Shown here: in pieces, positions 46,655-56,900 of the stretch | How positions within the stretch are numbered: position 1 is the stretch's first letter | Layout of the letters: every line of letters starts with the position of its first letter | From: Siphonodentalium dalli | Taxonomy: Eukaryota > Mollusca > Scaphopoda > Gadilida > Siphonodentaliidae | NCBI GenBank assembly: GCA_032622095.1 | Contig: CP136066.1 | Coordinates: 105,669,319 to 105,733,318, forward strand | Reading direction: 5' to 3' | Length of the DNA: 64,000 nt | Notes under the pieces: model-generated | What the model was told of the DNA's origin: nothing | Seen by the model: the letters and a program-made list of their open reading frames with translations, nothing else | Database searches by the model: none | Program-made: the position numbers and the translations under genes

Positions 46655-47165
46655 TTTTTCTGCTGTGCTCTACAGTGTTTTAATGATGTAGGCCTTCATG
46701 ATAATCTATCATATCATTTCTCTGATGTCTGCCATATTAGTGAAGTTTAGATCGAGAACTTCTATCTTTAAACTTCAGGCGGTGTCAGCTACCAATGGTC
46801 AGATGTTGCATGTGATAGTCAGTCATTATCGCATATCGATAAAGGTGGATCATATCTATCCATACACAGATACTGGCGATCACAACCTCCTCATGGGAGG
46901 CTGACAAAATCTGACATTTGAAGGGCAAATAAGCTCTTTATAACCCAGATGTAGAAAGTCAAAATTTATTTGAATCAAAACATATATTATCAGTAAAATT
47001 TATTTGAATCAAAACATATTATCAGTAATATTATTCAAGTCTAACTTGAGTTAGATGTAGAGATTTTATTTGATTGATTGATTGATGACAGGCATGATTG
47101 TGGTGGGTGTGGTCAGACTATTGACTAATAGACAGAAAGATGGTATCTCTGCTGTCTTCTAATTA
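46655..47165. pseudogene. Degenerate copies of the DPH6 terminal-exon region
   Basis: 46655-46706 (TCTGCTGTGCTCTACAGTGT, TTTTAATGAT) resembles 53848-53895 around the DPH6 stop. 47085-47150 read on the minus strand (AGACAGCAGAGATACCAT...ACCACACCCA...ATCATGCCTGTCATC) resembles the DPH6 last exon. Both have lost the reading frame. Confidence 0.5.
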
Positions 47166-47856
47166 AGGATTAACTGTCATGTGGACTGTTTTTATGGAGA
47201 TGTAACCGTGAGGTAAGTGGTCATAACTTGTGTAAAACCCAAAAGGTTTTACATACAAGTTATGACCACTTACTTCATGGTTACATCTCCATAAAAACAG
47301 TCCACATGACAGTTAATCCTTATATTTATATACATTTAGCGAAAAAGCCACTTTTGTAAATGTATTTAAATCGAAAAGTGTATCGTGACAAAACCAGCCC
47401 AAAATATCCCATAGCACCCGATCAGAAACCAGCTGAGAAGTTATTTTTGTACCATTTGTCACGTGACTGGTCGGATTTTCCCATTTGTCACGTGACGTGT
47501 TTTTGAAAGCCAGTCAAATTCTCTCACCTGCAGACAACACTTTCATCAAAATTCATTTTATTTTCTGTTTTATTTTCAAAATACAATTGGCAACAATGTT
47601 CGAACAATAACAGTATACAATGAGATGTGCTACATTATTCTGGAACATAAAAGCGGATACATTTCACGCCGATTTACTGTTCAATTTTATTGGATTCGGA
47701 AACAAAAATAATTTCAGTGTTCACTGACAAGTTTGCACAAGCGGAAAATTAACCTGCATCTACAAATGAAAACTATTTAAGGATTAACTGTCATGTGGAC
47801 TGTTTTTATGGAGATGTAACCGTGAGGTAAGTGGTCATAACTTGTATGTAAAACCT
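47166..47856. mobile_element. TIR element with ~75 bp inverted repeats plus an extra arm
   Basis: An arm starting GGTTTTACATACAAGTTATG and ending GACAGTTAATCCTTA lies at about 47250-47325. It recurs inverted at 47778-47853, bounding a ~600 bp element. A third copy of the arm at 47166-47243 forms a near-perfect 160 bp palindrome with the first. The interior has two GTCACGTGAC palindromes. No transposase. Confidence 0.7.
47458..47496. promoter_or_regulatory. Paired GTCACGTGAC E-box palindromes
   Basis: The identical ten-base palindrome lies at 47458-47467 and 47487-47496 as part of a 29 bp imperfect direct repeat (CCATTTGTCACGTGAC). bHLH-zip factors of the USF/MITF/TFE type bind this core. Function here is unproven, since the site lies inside a transposon-like element. 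Confidence 0.3.
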
Positions 47857-48644
47857 ATTAATACTACGTGACACCAAAGGTGTTTTTAATCAATTTTATA
47901 TTGGCAAAAGTTAACACGAACAATTTCAAAACGAGGCTCTTTATATTGAAACCTGATGATTTATTAAGTCAATCCTGAGCGAGTGCAAATGCGCCCAAAA
48001 CATTACGCGTTCTTCTTCTCCAAAATCAATGATGTGTCGATGTAATTGTGGTTGCCATTATGACCCTCTTGCAGGTTTATCGAGAAATAATCAACTAGTC
48101 ACGTGATCACCGACCAATCGGAATGCTGGATTTAGTGATAATCAAACTCAGTATGTAAATATTTAGGAGATAAGCATACTCTGTTTCGTTGGATATTTGG
48201 GGATTTGAGCATGAAAACATTTCATGCTCAAATCCCAGTCTAACAAATCAGGGTACGTTTATTTCCATTGTAATTCAATCCATCAAGAATTTTAAAAGAA
48301 ACTGCACGAAAAGCACTTTATATCGACATTGCATGCTTTAAAGTAAGATATCCTTTTTTGCGGTGATCAAATCTATGGATACATTCCATGTGGTTACTCG
48401 TAATAGCACCAGAACAACTTCCTGTTAACCACGTCCATAGAAACAATGTTCCGGTTGACTTGTTTATATGACACCTAGCAGCACGGTGATGTAATTTATG
48501 TGCGTTGTCAATAACACTGTGTTCAATTCAAAATTTGTGTATGCTCCAGCAACCAATGCTGGTGACCGAAAACTGAAGTTAGCAGCTCTCAGCCAATCAG
48601 AATGCATGTTTCAGCAACAAATATTCGGCTTGAATTACAAAAAA
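47857..48644. other. Intergenic DNA with small foldback and an empty MITE site
   Basis: GATTTGAGCATGAAAACATT followed by its inverse at about 48203-48232 is a short hairpin. 48550-48615 (AATGCTGGTGACCGAAA, AGTTAGCAGC, AGAATGCATGTTT) is related to both flanks of the family A copy at 61778-61985 and lacks the insertion. Confidence 0.5.
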
Positions 48645-48872
48645 TTATTGTCATGGGTGTGGACAGACTGGTTACTGCTATCAGAGCCTGTGTTCTATTT
48701 CATCACTTTGCAACTTGGTTGAATATAGACTCCAAGCCATCAATGTCAGACTACGGTACCGTGAAGCCACCACAATAACTTGTAATCTCTTCGGTGTTCT
48801 AAGGACACGAAGGCATGATCATATATTGTTGGGGTCAGACTGTTTAGAGGTATCAGGGAGAAACATGATATT
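48645..48872 (-). pseudogene. Degenerate duplicate of DPH6 terminal exon
   Basis: On the minus strand 48868-48800 reads SCFSLIPLNSLTPTIYDHAF, against PCFSLIPVTFLNTPRTIMSV in the real last exon. A second, weaker copy is at about 48648-48690. The copy at 48.8 kb keeps an open frame past the position of the true stop, and its upstream part is cut by the 48.87-52.8 kb insertion. Confidence 0.6.
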
Positions 48873-49192
48873 TTTAAAAATATAATATATATTTCCTTAA
48901 AGAAAGCCTGAACACTGAACTATATGGATATATGTCCTGCGTTTGTAAACCATAGTAGAAAGGGGTTAACTTTTTGTGGTCGCCTACCATTAGCTTGCTC
49001 GGAATCAGTCACGCATGCGCAGTCCCAATATAACGCACTTTACAGATTGAATTAGTCAGTTTATTTTCAACTCAATCAGAAGATTGGCGAGTTGCGGGGT
49101 TGGGAATGGCACCGCCATGGGAGGGCCCTATGATAGTTCAGTGTTCAGGCTTTCTTTAAGGAAATATATATTATATTTTTTTAAATATCATA
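48865..49192. mobile_element. Small foldback at the left end of the large TIR element
   Basis: 48865-48925 (AAATATAATATATATTTCCT, AAGAAAGCCTGAACACTGAA) and 49133-49192 are inverse copies about 60 bp long, enclosing about 205 bp. Immediately right of it, 49193-49231 (CCGCTAAAGGAAGCCGTTCA) is the inverse of the extreme right end at 52770-52806. Confidence 0.7.
49010..49022. promoter_or_regulatory. NRF1-like palindrome in left TIR
   Basis: CACGCATGCGCAG resembles the NRF1 site (GCGCATGCGC). An identical inverse copy is at 52673-52685 in the right TIR, where a CCAAT word (GCCAATGG, 52701-52708) follows. The single base difference between the TIRs removes the CCAAT in the left copy. Promoter activity is inference. 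Confidence 0.3.
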
Positions 49193-49370
49193 TTTCCGCT
49201 AAAGGAAGCCGTTCACACTGAACTATATGGATTAGAATGCAAGCCCAGGAGGAGGCACGAGCAATAAAGTTAATAGCCAATTTTTTTGAGGGAATGCACT
49301 CTTCTAAAACAGATTGTACCTAAATATGAACTCTTTAATGAATCTGTTATGATTAGTTACGTGAAATAAC

Positions 49371-49616
49371 TCATATAATTAGAGTGCTATATTGCTCAAA
49401 CATGTACCTCCCCCCCTTGGTTTTGGAAGCAACATCCCAGGTGGTGCCATTCAATTCAGAATTGCGAGCGAACCGAGCAATTCTCTTTTTTTCATCCGTC
49501 AGTTCTAAGAATCCAGCCGATTTGAGATGCGAGGAGACTAACTCCCTCTCCGCCTTAGCGACATAACGACCTGCACTGGAGGAGGCCCACTCCGAAGATG
49601 GCAAGACAACCAACAT
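49371..49616 (-). CDS. Unrecognised protein fragment in the TIR element
   Basis: An 81-codon open frame with balanced, charged composition (WASSSAGRYVAKAEREL, then SAGFLELTDEKKRIARFARN), unlike the low-complexity chance frames around it. It may be a remnant of a transposon-encoded protein. I cannot assign a family, and no continuation was found. Confidence 0.25.
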   Translation of the reverse strand: MLVVLPSSEWASSSAGRYVAKAERELVSSHLKSAGFLELTDEKKRIARFARNSELNGTTWDVASKTKGGRYMFEQYSTLII

Positions 49617-50152
49617 TAAGAGTTAACTAACTGCTGTTCGCCAATGCAAATGGCAGATAACCTGATGCCCAATCTGTGGCACAGGGATCAAATGGAAAGC
49701 CCATTAGCCCAAATGGGTTAGACAACTATAAGCGAGTCAAGCCATCGGATCAGAGGGAGCCCCCACCATCGCATGCTGCAGGTGGTCATGCCCAAGCTAA
49801 TATCCTGGCCAAGCTGGAGGATGGGGAGAGGTCATTGTTCTCCGATCCCTTCACGGAGGAGTGGCAGGCAAGGCCGCATTTTGTCGTTAAGACGAGCGTG
49901 GCCAGTGGGACGCGGCGCTTTACCTCATGGGTACGGCCCCTGCCCGACGCTTAAGCTGCCGGAGGCCCATCTGCCGGTGTCGATTTGTAGGCACGCGATT
50001 TGGCAGCTTTAGCGCCCAGAACCGCTGGCGTTTGGTGGAGGTCCCAAGTACCCCCGTCTACTCCACCAGACGTTTCCCCACAGACTGATTGACCGCGGAT
50101 GCGTAATCGGGGGAGCGTGAACTGGTCCTGCCCTTAGAACAGTTATCACACG

Positions 50153-50641
50153 TTCACATGTCTCTGAGGTACCTATGTATCACAATATACACATTGCGTA
50201 TATATATATATAAAATGATATAATATATATATCCAGGGGATATATATATTAAGTTTTCCTCATGAGACCATGTCAGAAGGCCCTTCCAAAGCTGCGCCCA
50301 TCAATCTAATGGTCGGAGCCAGATCACAGCTCCCTGTCATGATCCAACGTATCACTAAATATAGATATACAACCCCACAGAGAACATGTCTCATGTCTCT
50401 GAGGTACCTATGTATCACAAGATATCATTGCAGAAACCCGGTGACACAAATCTTTCGCATATATAGATATATAAAATGATATAATAGATATATCATGGTG
50501 ATATATAAGTCATCATGAGATCATGTCAGAAGACCCTACTAAAGCTGCGCCCAACAATCCAATGGTCGGAGCCAGAGCAGAGATCCCTGGCACAATCCAA
50601 TGTATCATTAAAGATATATATAGCCCCTTAGAGAACATGAC
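50153..50641. repeat. Two-copy ~245 bp direct repeat within the TIR element
   Basis: Both copies contain ATGTCTCTGAGGTACCTATG, a TATATA-rich stretch, GAGA(C/T)CATGTCAGAAG, AAGCTGCGCCCA and AATGGTCGGAGCCAGA in order. Confidence 0.8.
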
Positions 50642-52626
50642 TAACAGCCATGAGCATCGGGAGCGCATGGCCGAACACCGCAGGTGACCAGAGCATCCAA
50701 TGAAAAAGCAAACCGCTACTCTCAGGTGCCAAACAATAGTGTCGGTACGAGTATTAATTTTGGAGAAATTTCCCAATGAGCACCATCCTTTGGAATGGAG
50801 ACAGACAGCAAAATGTGCAATCACAAGTATTATGTTCAGCCTAAATCCACACACATTACTATTATTAGGCCTCACGACCACTAGGCACCCGAGAGCAGTC
50901 CGCGTTCCCAGCGGAATACCCACCGCGATCCAATTCTAAGAAATGAAGGTGCGCCTTCTACTGGTGCCATGGGGATGGGATCCACTCGTACAGGGTGGTC
51001 CCCTGCCTGCGTCTTAGGAAAGGTCGGTAATGCTGGTCAATGAGCTTCCTCAAAAGCTTAGCTGGACAGAGCAACCGTCTTTGCCTGTTTTATTGTCTAT
51101 GTGCCAGATAATCAAATTGATATGGGCGATAGAAGTATGAAGAGCCATGCTGATGGACTCTTGTCGGAAAGGCTATTGGCAGTGGTCGTGGGACACGTGA
51201 CAATATAAATGCTTTCCATGTAAATATGCTTCATTCGTGTGTGAAGTCTATTCGCCATATCAACGGTATGAAAGGTCGGGACATGTATATATTTGAAAAT
51301 TCATTGAGACTCCAGCTAGTCCATGAATACCTTCAAAACACCTACCATGCCCTTTATGAACAATGCATGCTGTATTGGATGTACAGCCTGTTCTTGTACC
51401 AAGCTCACATTTGATATGGTTACTTGCCATAAATAATGTCTCCCCCAACCTTCCTCGTCTTGGAATACCACTGCTATTATATTGTTATTCATTGGGGAAC
51501 GCCATCCAGACCACGGTCGCCAGTTATTGACAGTGGGCCCGTTATCTGGAGGGGTCAAGTCACCACGATTCTAAATACCTGTCAGGCTGGAATCATTCTC
51601 ATAATTGAATCAAGAAGGGGAAAGGTTTTTTAAACCAAAGTATCTTCAAATATATTTGTAGATAGTGAAACCATGATTAAACATGGTCAGAGTGACGATA
51701 AGCTTCTTGCCTTACTCTAGAGAATGCAAACCGGAGCACCCATGATTTGTAATTTTGTGTCCCAATTAGAGCCATATCCAGAATCGTAGTAACCCAGCCG
51801 CCACCGCTTCTTTTCGGTAAACCTGCACAGGAAGGAAAGCAATTATGTTTGTATTCCGGAAGGAGACACCATTTAGTCGAGAAACAACCCAGCAATTTTG
51901 AAAGGATGGGTTAATTTTGGATACAATTCAGAATAATAACTAAAATCTGGAATTGAGACAATAGTGAAACTGTCATCACGATTAATTTTAGTGTCATGCT
52001 TGCAATCATTAAATGCTAGCAGTTCAAAATTTGACAGTGAAGTTGAAGCACTGTAGCCGTGCATTGTACAAGAAATCTTGACCGCCTATCGTAACATCTT
52101 TTCTTCTTTAAGGGGATGGCAGTAAGACAGTCTAGTCTAGTCTAGTATTATGAGAAAGAATGTTGTTCATAACATTATGATAGATAGCGTCAGTAGCGAT
52201 GGTAATTATTGCTAAATAAATGTCCACGCGTAAATAAATTCCCACGAAATTAGGAGACTTCCGGTAGCAAATCACGTGGCATTTTTTATATCTGACAAAT
52301 TATATCATACCTTATAGGTTCTATAATAATTACATAGATGAATTGCTCACAATAATCTATGCGCCTCGTAAGGCCTTGAAATGGCGGCTGATTATGGCGA
52401 AATGTCGATTTTCATATTCAAAATTTTTTAAGTCCACCGCCTGTTCGAAAACACGGACAATTGTATGTTTGAAGCGAAACGGTCCGTGAATTCGAAACAA
52501 TAATTCTAAAAACTAACGCGTAGGCGACCAGTAATTATTGTATCGATAAATTGAATTTGTTGTCTAGTTGTTAAACGACAAATTCGGAACAATACTCCCT
52601 TTAGACTTCCGTTCGGTTTCGTAGCA
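50642..52626. other. Interior of the TIR element, no gene recognised
   Basis: Open frames up to 136 codons occur on the minus strand, but none shows recognisable motifs. A TAGTC micro-repeat (AGTCTAGTCTAGTCTAGT) is at 52129-52146. Confidence 0.35.
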
Positions 52627-52806
52627 GAAAATAAACTGACTAATTCAATCTGTAAAGTGCGTTATATTGGGACTGCGCATGCGTGACTGATTCCGAGCAA
52701 GCCAATGGTAGGCGACCACAAAAAGTTAACCCCTTTCTACTATGGTTTACAAACGCAGGACATATATCCATATAGTTCAGTGTGAACAGCTTCCTTTAGC
52801 GGAAAT

Positions 52807-53870
52807 ATGGTGTCTCTGCTGTACTATCAGGCAGTAGAATGGTATGTCTGCTGTACCATCAGGGAGAAACATGGTGTCGCTGTTGTACTGTCAGGGAGTA
52901 ACACGTTGTCTCTGCTGTGCTATCAGGGAGTAACACGTTGTCTCTGCTGTACTATCAGGGAGTAACACGGTGTCTCTGCTGTACTGTCAGGGAGTAACAC
53001 AGTGTCTCTGCTGTACTATCAGGGAGTAACATGGTGTCTCTGCTGTACTAACAGGGAGTAACACGTTGTCTCTGCTGTACTGTCAGGGAGTAACACGGTG
53101 TCTCTGCTGTACTATCAGGGAGTAACACGGTGTCTCTGCTGTACTATCAGGGAGTAACACGGTGTCTCTGCTGTACTATCAGGGAGTAACACGGTGTCTC
53201 TGCTGTACTATCAGGGAGTAACACGGTGTCTCTGCTGTACTATCAGGGAGTAACACGGTGTCTCTGCTGTACTATCAGGGAGTAACACGGTGTCTCTGCT
53301 GTACTATCAGGGAGTAACATGGTGTCTCTGCTGTACTATCAGGGAGTAACATGGTGTCTCTGCTGTACTATCAGGGAGTAACATGGTGTCTCTGCTGTAC
53401 TATCAGGGAGTAACACGGTGTCTCTGCTGTACTATCAGGGAGTAACACGGTGTCTCTGTTGTACTGTCAGGGAGTAACACGTTGTCTCTGCTGTACTATC
53501 AGGGAGTAACATGGTGTCTCTGCTGTACTATCAGGGAGTAACACGGTGTCTCTGCTGAACTGTAAGGGATAACATGGTGTCTCTGCTGAGCTATCAGGGA
53601 GTAACAGTTCTTTACTATCACCGGGCTCGGGTCTATGTGGGAATTGATACCCACGTGTATCGACACTTGATAACCATGTATTATATGATACTCTGCTGTG
53701 CTATCAGGGAGTAACATGGTGTCTCTGCTGTACTGCCAGGGAGTAACATGGTGTCTCTGCTGTACTGCCAGGGAGTAACATGGTGTCTCTGCTGTACTAA
53801 CAGGGAGCAATACGGTGTCTCTGCTGTACTATCAGGGAGTAACATGGCATCTGCTGTGCTCAATGGTGTT
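52807..53870. repeat. 32 bp minisatellite at the 3' end of DPH6
   Basis: About 25 units at 52807-53605 and five more at 53691-53855, separated by an 85 bp unrelated stretch. The unit is GGTGTCTCTGCTGTACTATC plus AGGGAGTAACAC; central units (53085-53330) are almost identical, edge units diverged. The array ends only a few bases from the DPH6 stop. The unit resembles 53916-53960 inside the last DPH6 exon at about 28 of 36 bases. Confidence 0.9.
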
Positions 53871-53977
53871 TTAATGACAAACAGACATGATCGTTCTGGG
53901 TGTGTTCAGGAAGGTGACTGGTATCAAGGAGAAACATGGTATCTCTGCTGAGTTCTGTGATAAACTTGAATGTAATG
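53871..53977 (-). CDS. dph6: DPH6 terminal exon
   Basis: Acceptor TTCTTTCAG at 53978-53986, stop TAA at 53871-53873. Encodes ALHSSLSQNSAEIPCFSLIP and then VTFLNTPRTIMSVCH. The LIPV...L... ending fits the C-terminus of the family. The exon matches the minisatellite unit that follows it, and several degenerate copies lie downstream. ATTAAA overlaps the stop codon; whether it acts as a poly(A) signal is unknown. Confidence 0.8.
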
Positions 53978-56900
53978 CTGAAAGAATGGAAAAAAAGAAA
54001 TCATTTAAAAATTGTGGTTTTAGGCTAGATGACATGGGTGAAAGTGGGGAACGATTTTCAAGCTTGATCTGAGTTGAGGGACATCTCAATGTGCCATTCT
54101 GATTCAATTTGTTCATGTTAAAACACCATGTATATTGAGAAGTTTATTTATTCAGTACATGGCTTTTCCCTTTTACAAATTAAATTATATTTCTGCAAGT
54201 ATTGTTCTGCCATGACCATAATTTATATTTTGTGATGATCTGACTTTCATGGTAAATGACCAGTAATATTATCATTTGCTAAAACTTTTGGCCACATAAT
54301 TCCCCAGATTGTTAGAGTTATCATACCTTCCCATAGCTTGTTATGCGTTAGTTTGTCTCTTCGGTAGAAAATACGCAACAATGGAACACTACGCCATTCT
54401 TTACAAAGGGAGGTAAGCATATCAGCGTAACATTCAATATAACAAGAAGCAACTTCTTTTGCCGAGACATCAACTGCATCGTCTGTCAACTCTGGAAGTA
54501 AAGACAAATAGAAGTAAGCTATACAGATGGAAAGCTATAATAGCAGAGCAGAATCAGTCAGCAGGGATAATCAAGTTCATGAACACAAACAAACTGTAAA
54601 CTGTCTTTTGGGGTCTCAAATTCCTGTTGTTATTCCTTTTATATGCAAAAATCATGAATTTCAATCAATACTAATTTCCACCAGAAGTCCTCCTCACCCA
54701 TTTAACATGAACCCATAACATCTTATGTGGATAAATTACATCGAAAATTTAAACTATAGCTAGAATAAACCAGGTAAATGTATCGCTATGTAAGGTATTG
54801 CATTATAATTAAACGATGTATATTATAGTCTGATGGATTCCAGAATTCCCTCATCTTTCAAGAAAAAATGTGAGTTTTACCCCAAAATAAACCTCAGAAC
54901 ATTGAATAACCCCACAAAACTCTTACAACATATAAACATACTGCTGTTCATGATTATAAAGATCAAGAGGCTTTAATACGAATTGGATACATATTGCGTT
55001 ATTACTTATTGTAACTAGAAGTCGTCCTTTTTCCTGAACATTATTTCGTTCTTTCACTGTCTATAGTGCTTGTTATCAATGGATTAATTATTATTATATC
55101 ATATACCCACCAACTCTGTTATCAATGGATTAATTATTATTATATCATATACCCACCAACTCTGTTATCAATGGATTAATTATTATTATATCATATACCC
55201 ACCAACTCTGCCTCTTGATCCAAACACCTGACTTGATTTAGGCGTGTAGGTGTACGATATTTCAACTTTAAACTTTTCTCCTGGATATGATATTGAATCC
55301 GCTACAAAGAAGAATAAATAGTATAGTAAGACATAGAGGATATGAAATGAGTGTTTCTCTCATATGATATTTATGAAATGAGTCTAAGAATTTTCGTGAA
55401 AATTCGTGACGAGTTTCATAAATATCATATGAAAGAAACACAAATTACATATTCTATTTATCATATGACACCTATAAATTGATTATGATGTCCAAAGCGC
55501 ACACAAATCACTAAATAGCTATATGACATCGGCAGCAAAAGGTTAATGTGACGTCACTTCATTGCACCGGAAGCCCAATTACACCTGGTGAACTAGCAGA
55601 AATAATATACACGTGAAGATATAGTGCGCTATTCTGTTCTCAGTTTGTGACATTATATCGTATGTTTATTAGATAAATACGAATTACATATTCTATTTAT
55701 CGTATAACAATGTCCAAAACTATATATTTCAAGATTATAATTGCGAGAATTTCGGCATCGCGTTGATTGATGCGCACGAATTTTACCTGCATTTAGTTAG
55801 AGATGCGGCTCGGCCCAGGCTGCCATTCAGCCAATCAGAACACACATTTTGTCAACAAACCAATCAAATTATCGGAAGGTGATATGAACTAGTAGTTCAT
55901 ATGAAATTGATTTATGACATACTTTCCAACGTAAATAATGATTGAGTCATATGATAAACAATAATATTTCATATATCTAAATTTATTCTATATTATCTAT
56001 GACATGCCCGCATGGTTTTGAGTCGTTAGTAACCAGCTGATGGCATCAATCAACATCTAGTTATATATCTACTTCGTCATGGTTAAATATGTTTATTAAA
56101 CGCTTGTTCCCAGAAGTACATTGTTATTGCTGTTCCATACGCATCTCGTTGACATAAAATGACGTACATGATGTTCGCCTCAAACATGAAACCGGAACTA
56201 TAAAATAAAAGCATCATCACACATGACAAAACATGCCCTCTATGTGCCTAAATAAACCTTCTGAGTCTGTATTTTTAATGCATGGATTCTAGGACGTGAC
56301 GCGTGTAATAAATAATCCTTCCGCGACAGCACAAGTGCCGTATCGACAAACCCATTTATACATCGTGTCGTTCTGAGTATTTCCTCTGGGGTTGAATTGA
56401 CCAGGCCTCAAAATATGGTACTGGAAATTCACAGAATGAAGTCCCCAGAGAGTGAATTTAGCGGGCTAGCATCACCAAATTAACCCTCTGGGGACCTCAT
56501 TCTACATAGCCTCATCTGCTGTGGGAGACCTAGATACAGATTTAAGTTCCCAGATGGTGAAGATGGTGATGTGCACCCATTGGAAACTTTGATTATGCAT
56601 TGTGTCATCTCCATATTTGGGGATATAGAGAAACTAAACTATTAAAAAGAAAGAAGTTTCCAACGATACTTAAAAACTTGTTAATATTTAATAATAAAGT
56701 TACTTTTCAGAGAAGAGCATCACTAAATTCACCCTCTGGGAACCTCATTCTGCAACTGTCCAGCACCATATTATGAGGACTGGAAATGACCCCTTCAAAA
56801 ATCCTACAATCAACATATAAGCTGAATACTCAAAACCATATGAAGATCTCACCTGGTCACATATTTCACCTAAACATAACAAAAGAAAATAGTTGTCCAA

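Larger units (their letters stand above)
48873..52809. mobile_element. Young ~3.9 kb TIR element inserted beside DPH6
   Basis: About 147 bp at 48919-49065 and the inverse at about 52627-52775 differ at a single base. The right end CTTCCTTTAGCGGAAATATGG abuts the 32 bp minisatellite, and the left end abuts a DPH6 exon copy, so the element split a once continuous tract. The interior has a CpG-rich segment (49400-50150), two ~245 bp direct repeats (about 50153-50640), and no transposase I can name. A minus-strand frame at 49371-49616 (SSAGRYVAKAERELVSSHLK) looks protein-like but I do not recognise it. Confidence 0.75.

Noticed and set aside
48784..48872. Functional alternative last exon for DPH6
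   Set aside because: The frame is open and similar, but the upstream half, including its acceptor, is cut off by the TIR insertion, so it is listed as a pseudo-exon.
50513..50923. 136-codon minus-strand frame in the TIR element
   Set aside because: Covers one copy of an internal direct repeat and unrelated sequence; composition is not protein-like.
52807..53870. CRISPR-like array of regular short repeats
   Set aside because: Units are contiguous with no unique spacers, and the setting is a eukaryotic gene. It is a minisatellite.
54247..54326. Reading through the penultimate DPH6 exon to the stop at 54247
   Set aside because: A good donor at 54326 and an in-phase terminal exon encoding CFSLIPV, the expected family C-terminus, make read-through less likely.
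55199..55202. Donor GTATAT four bases beyond the chosen DPH6 donor
   Set aside because: It would leave phase 2, which no acceptor of the next exon can match.
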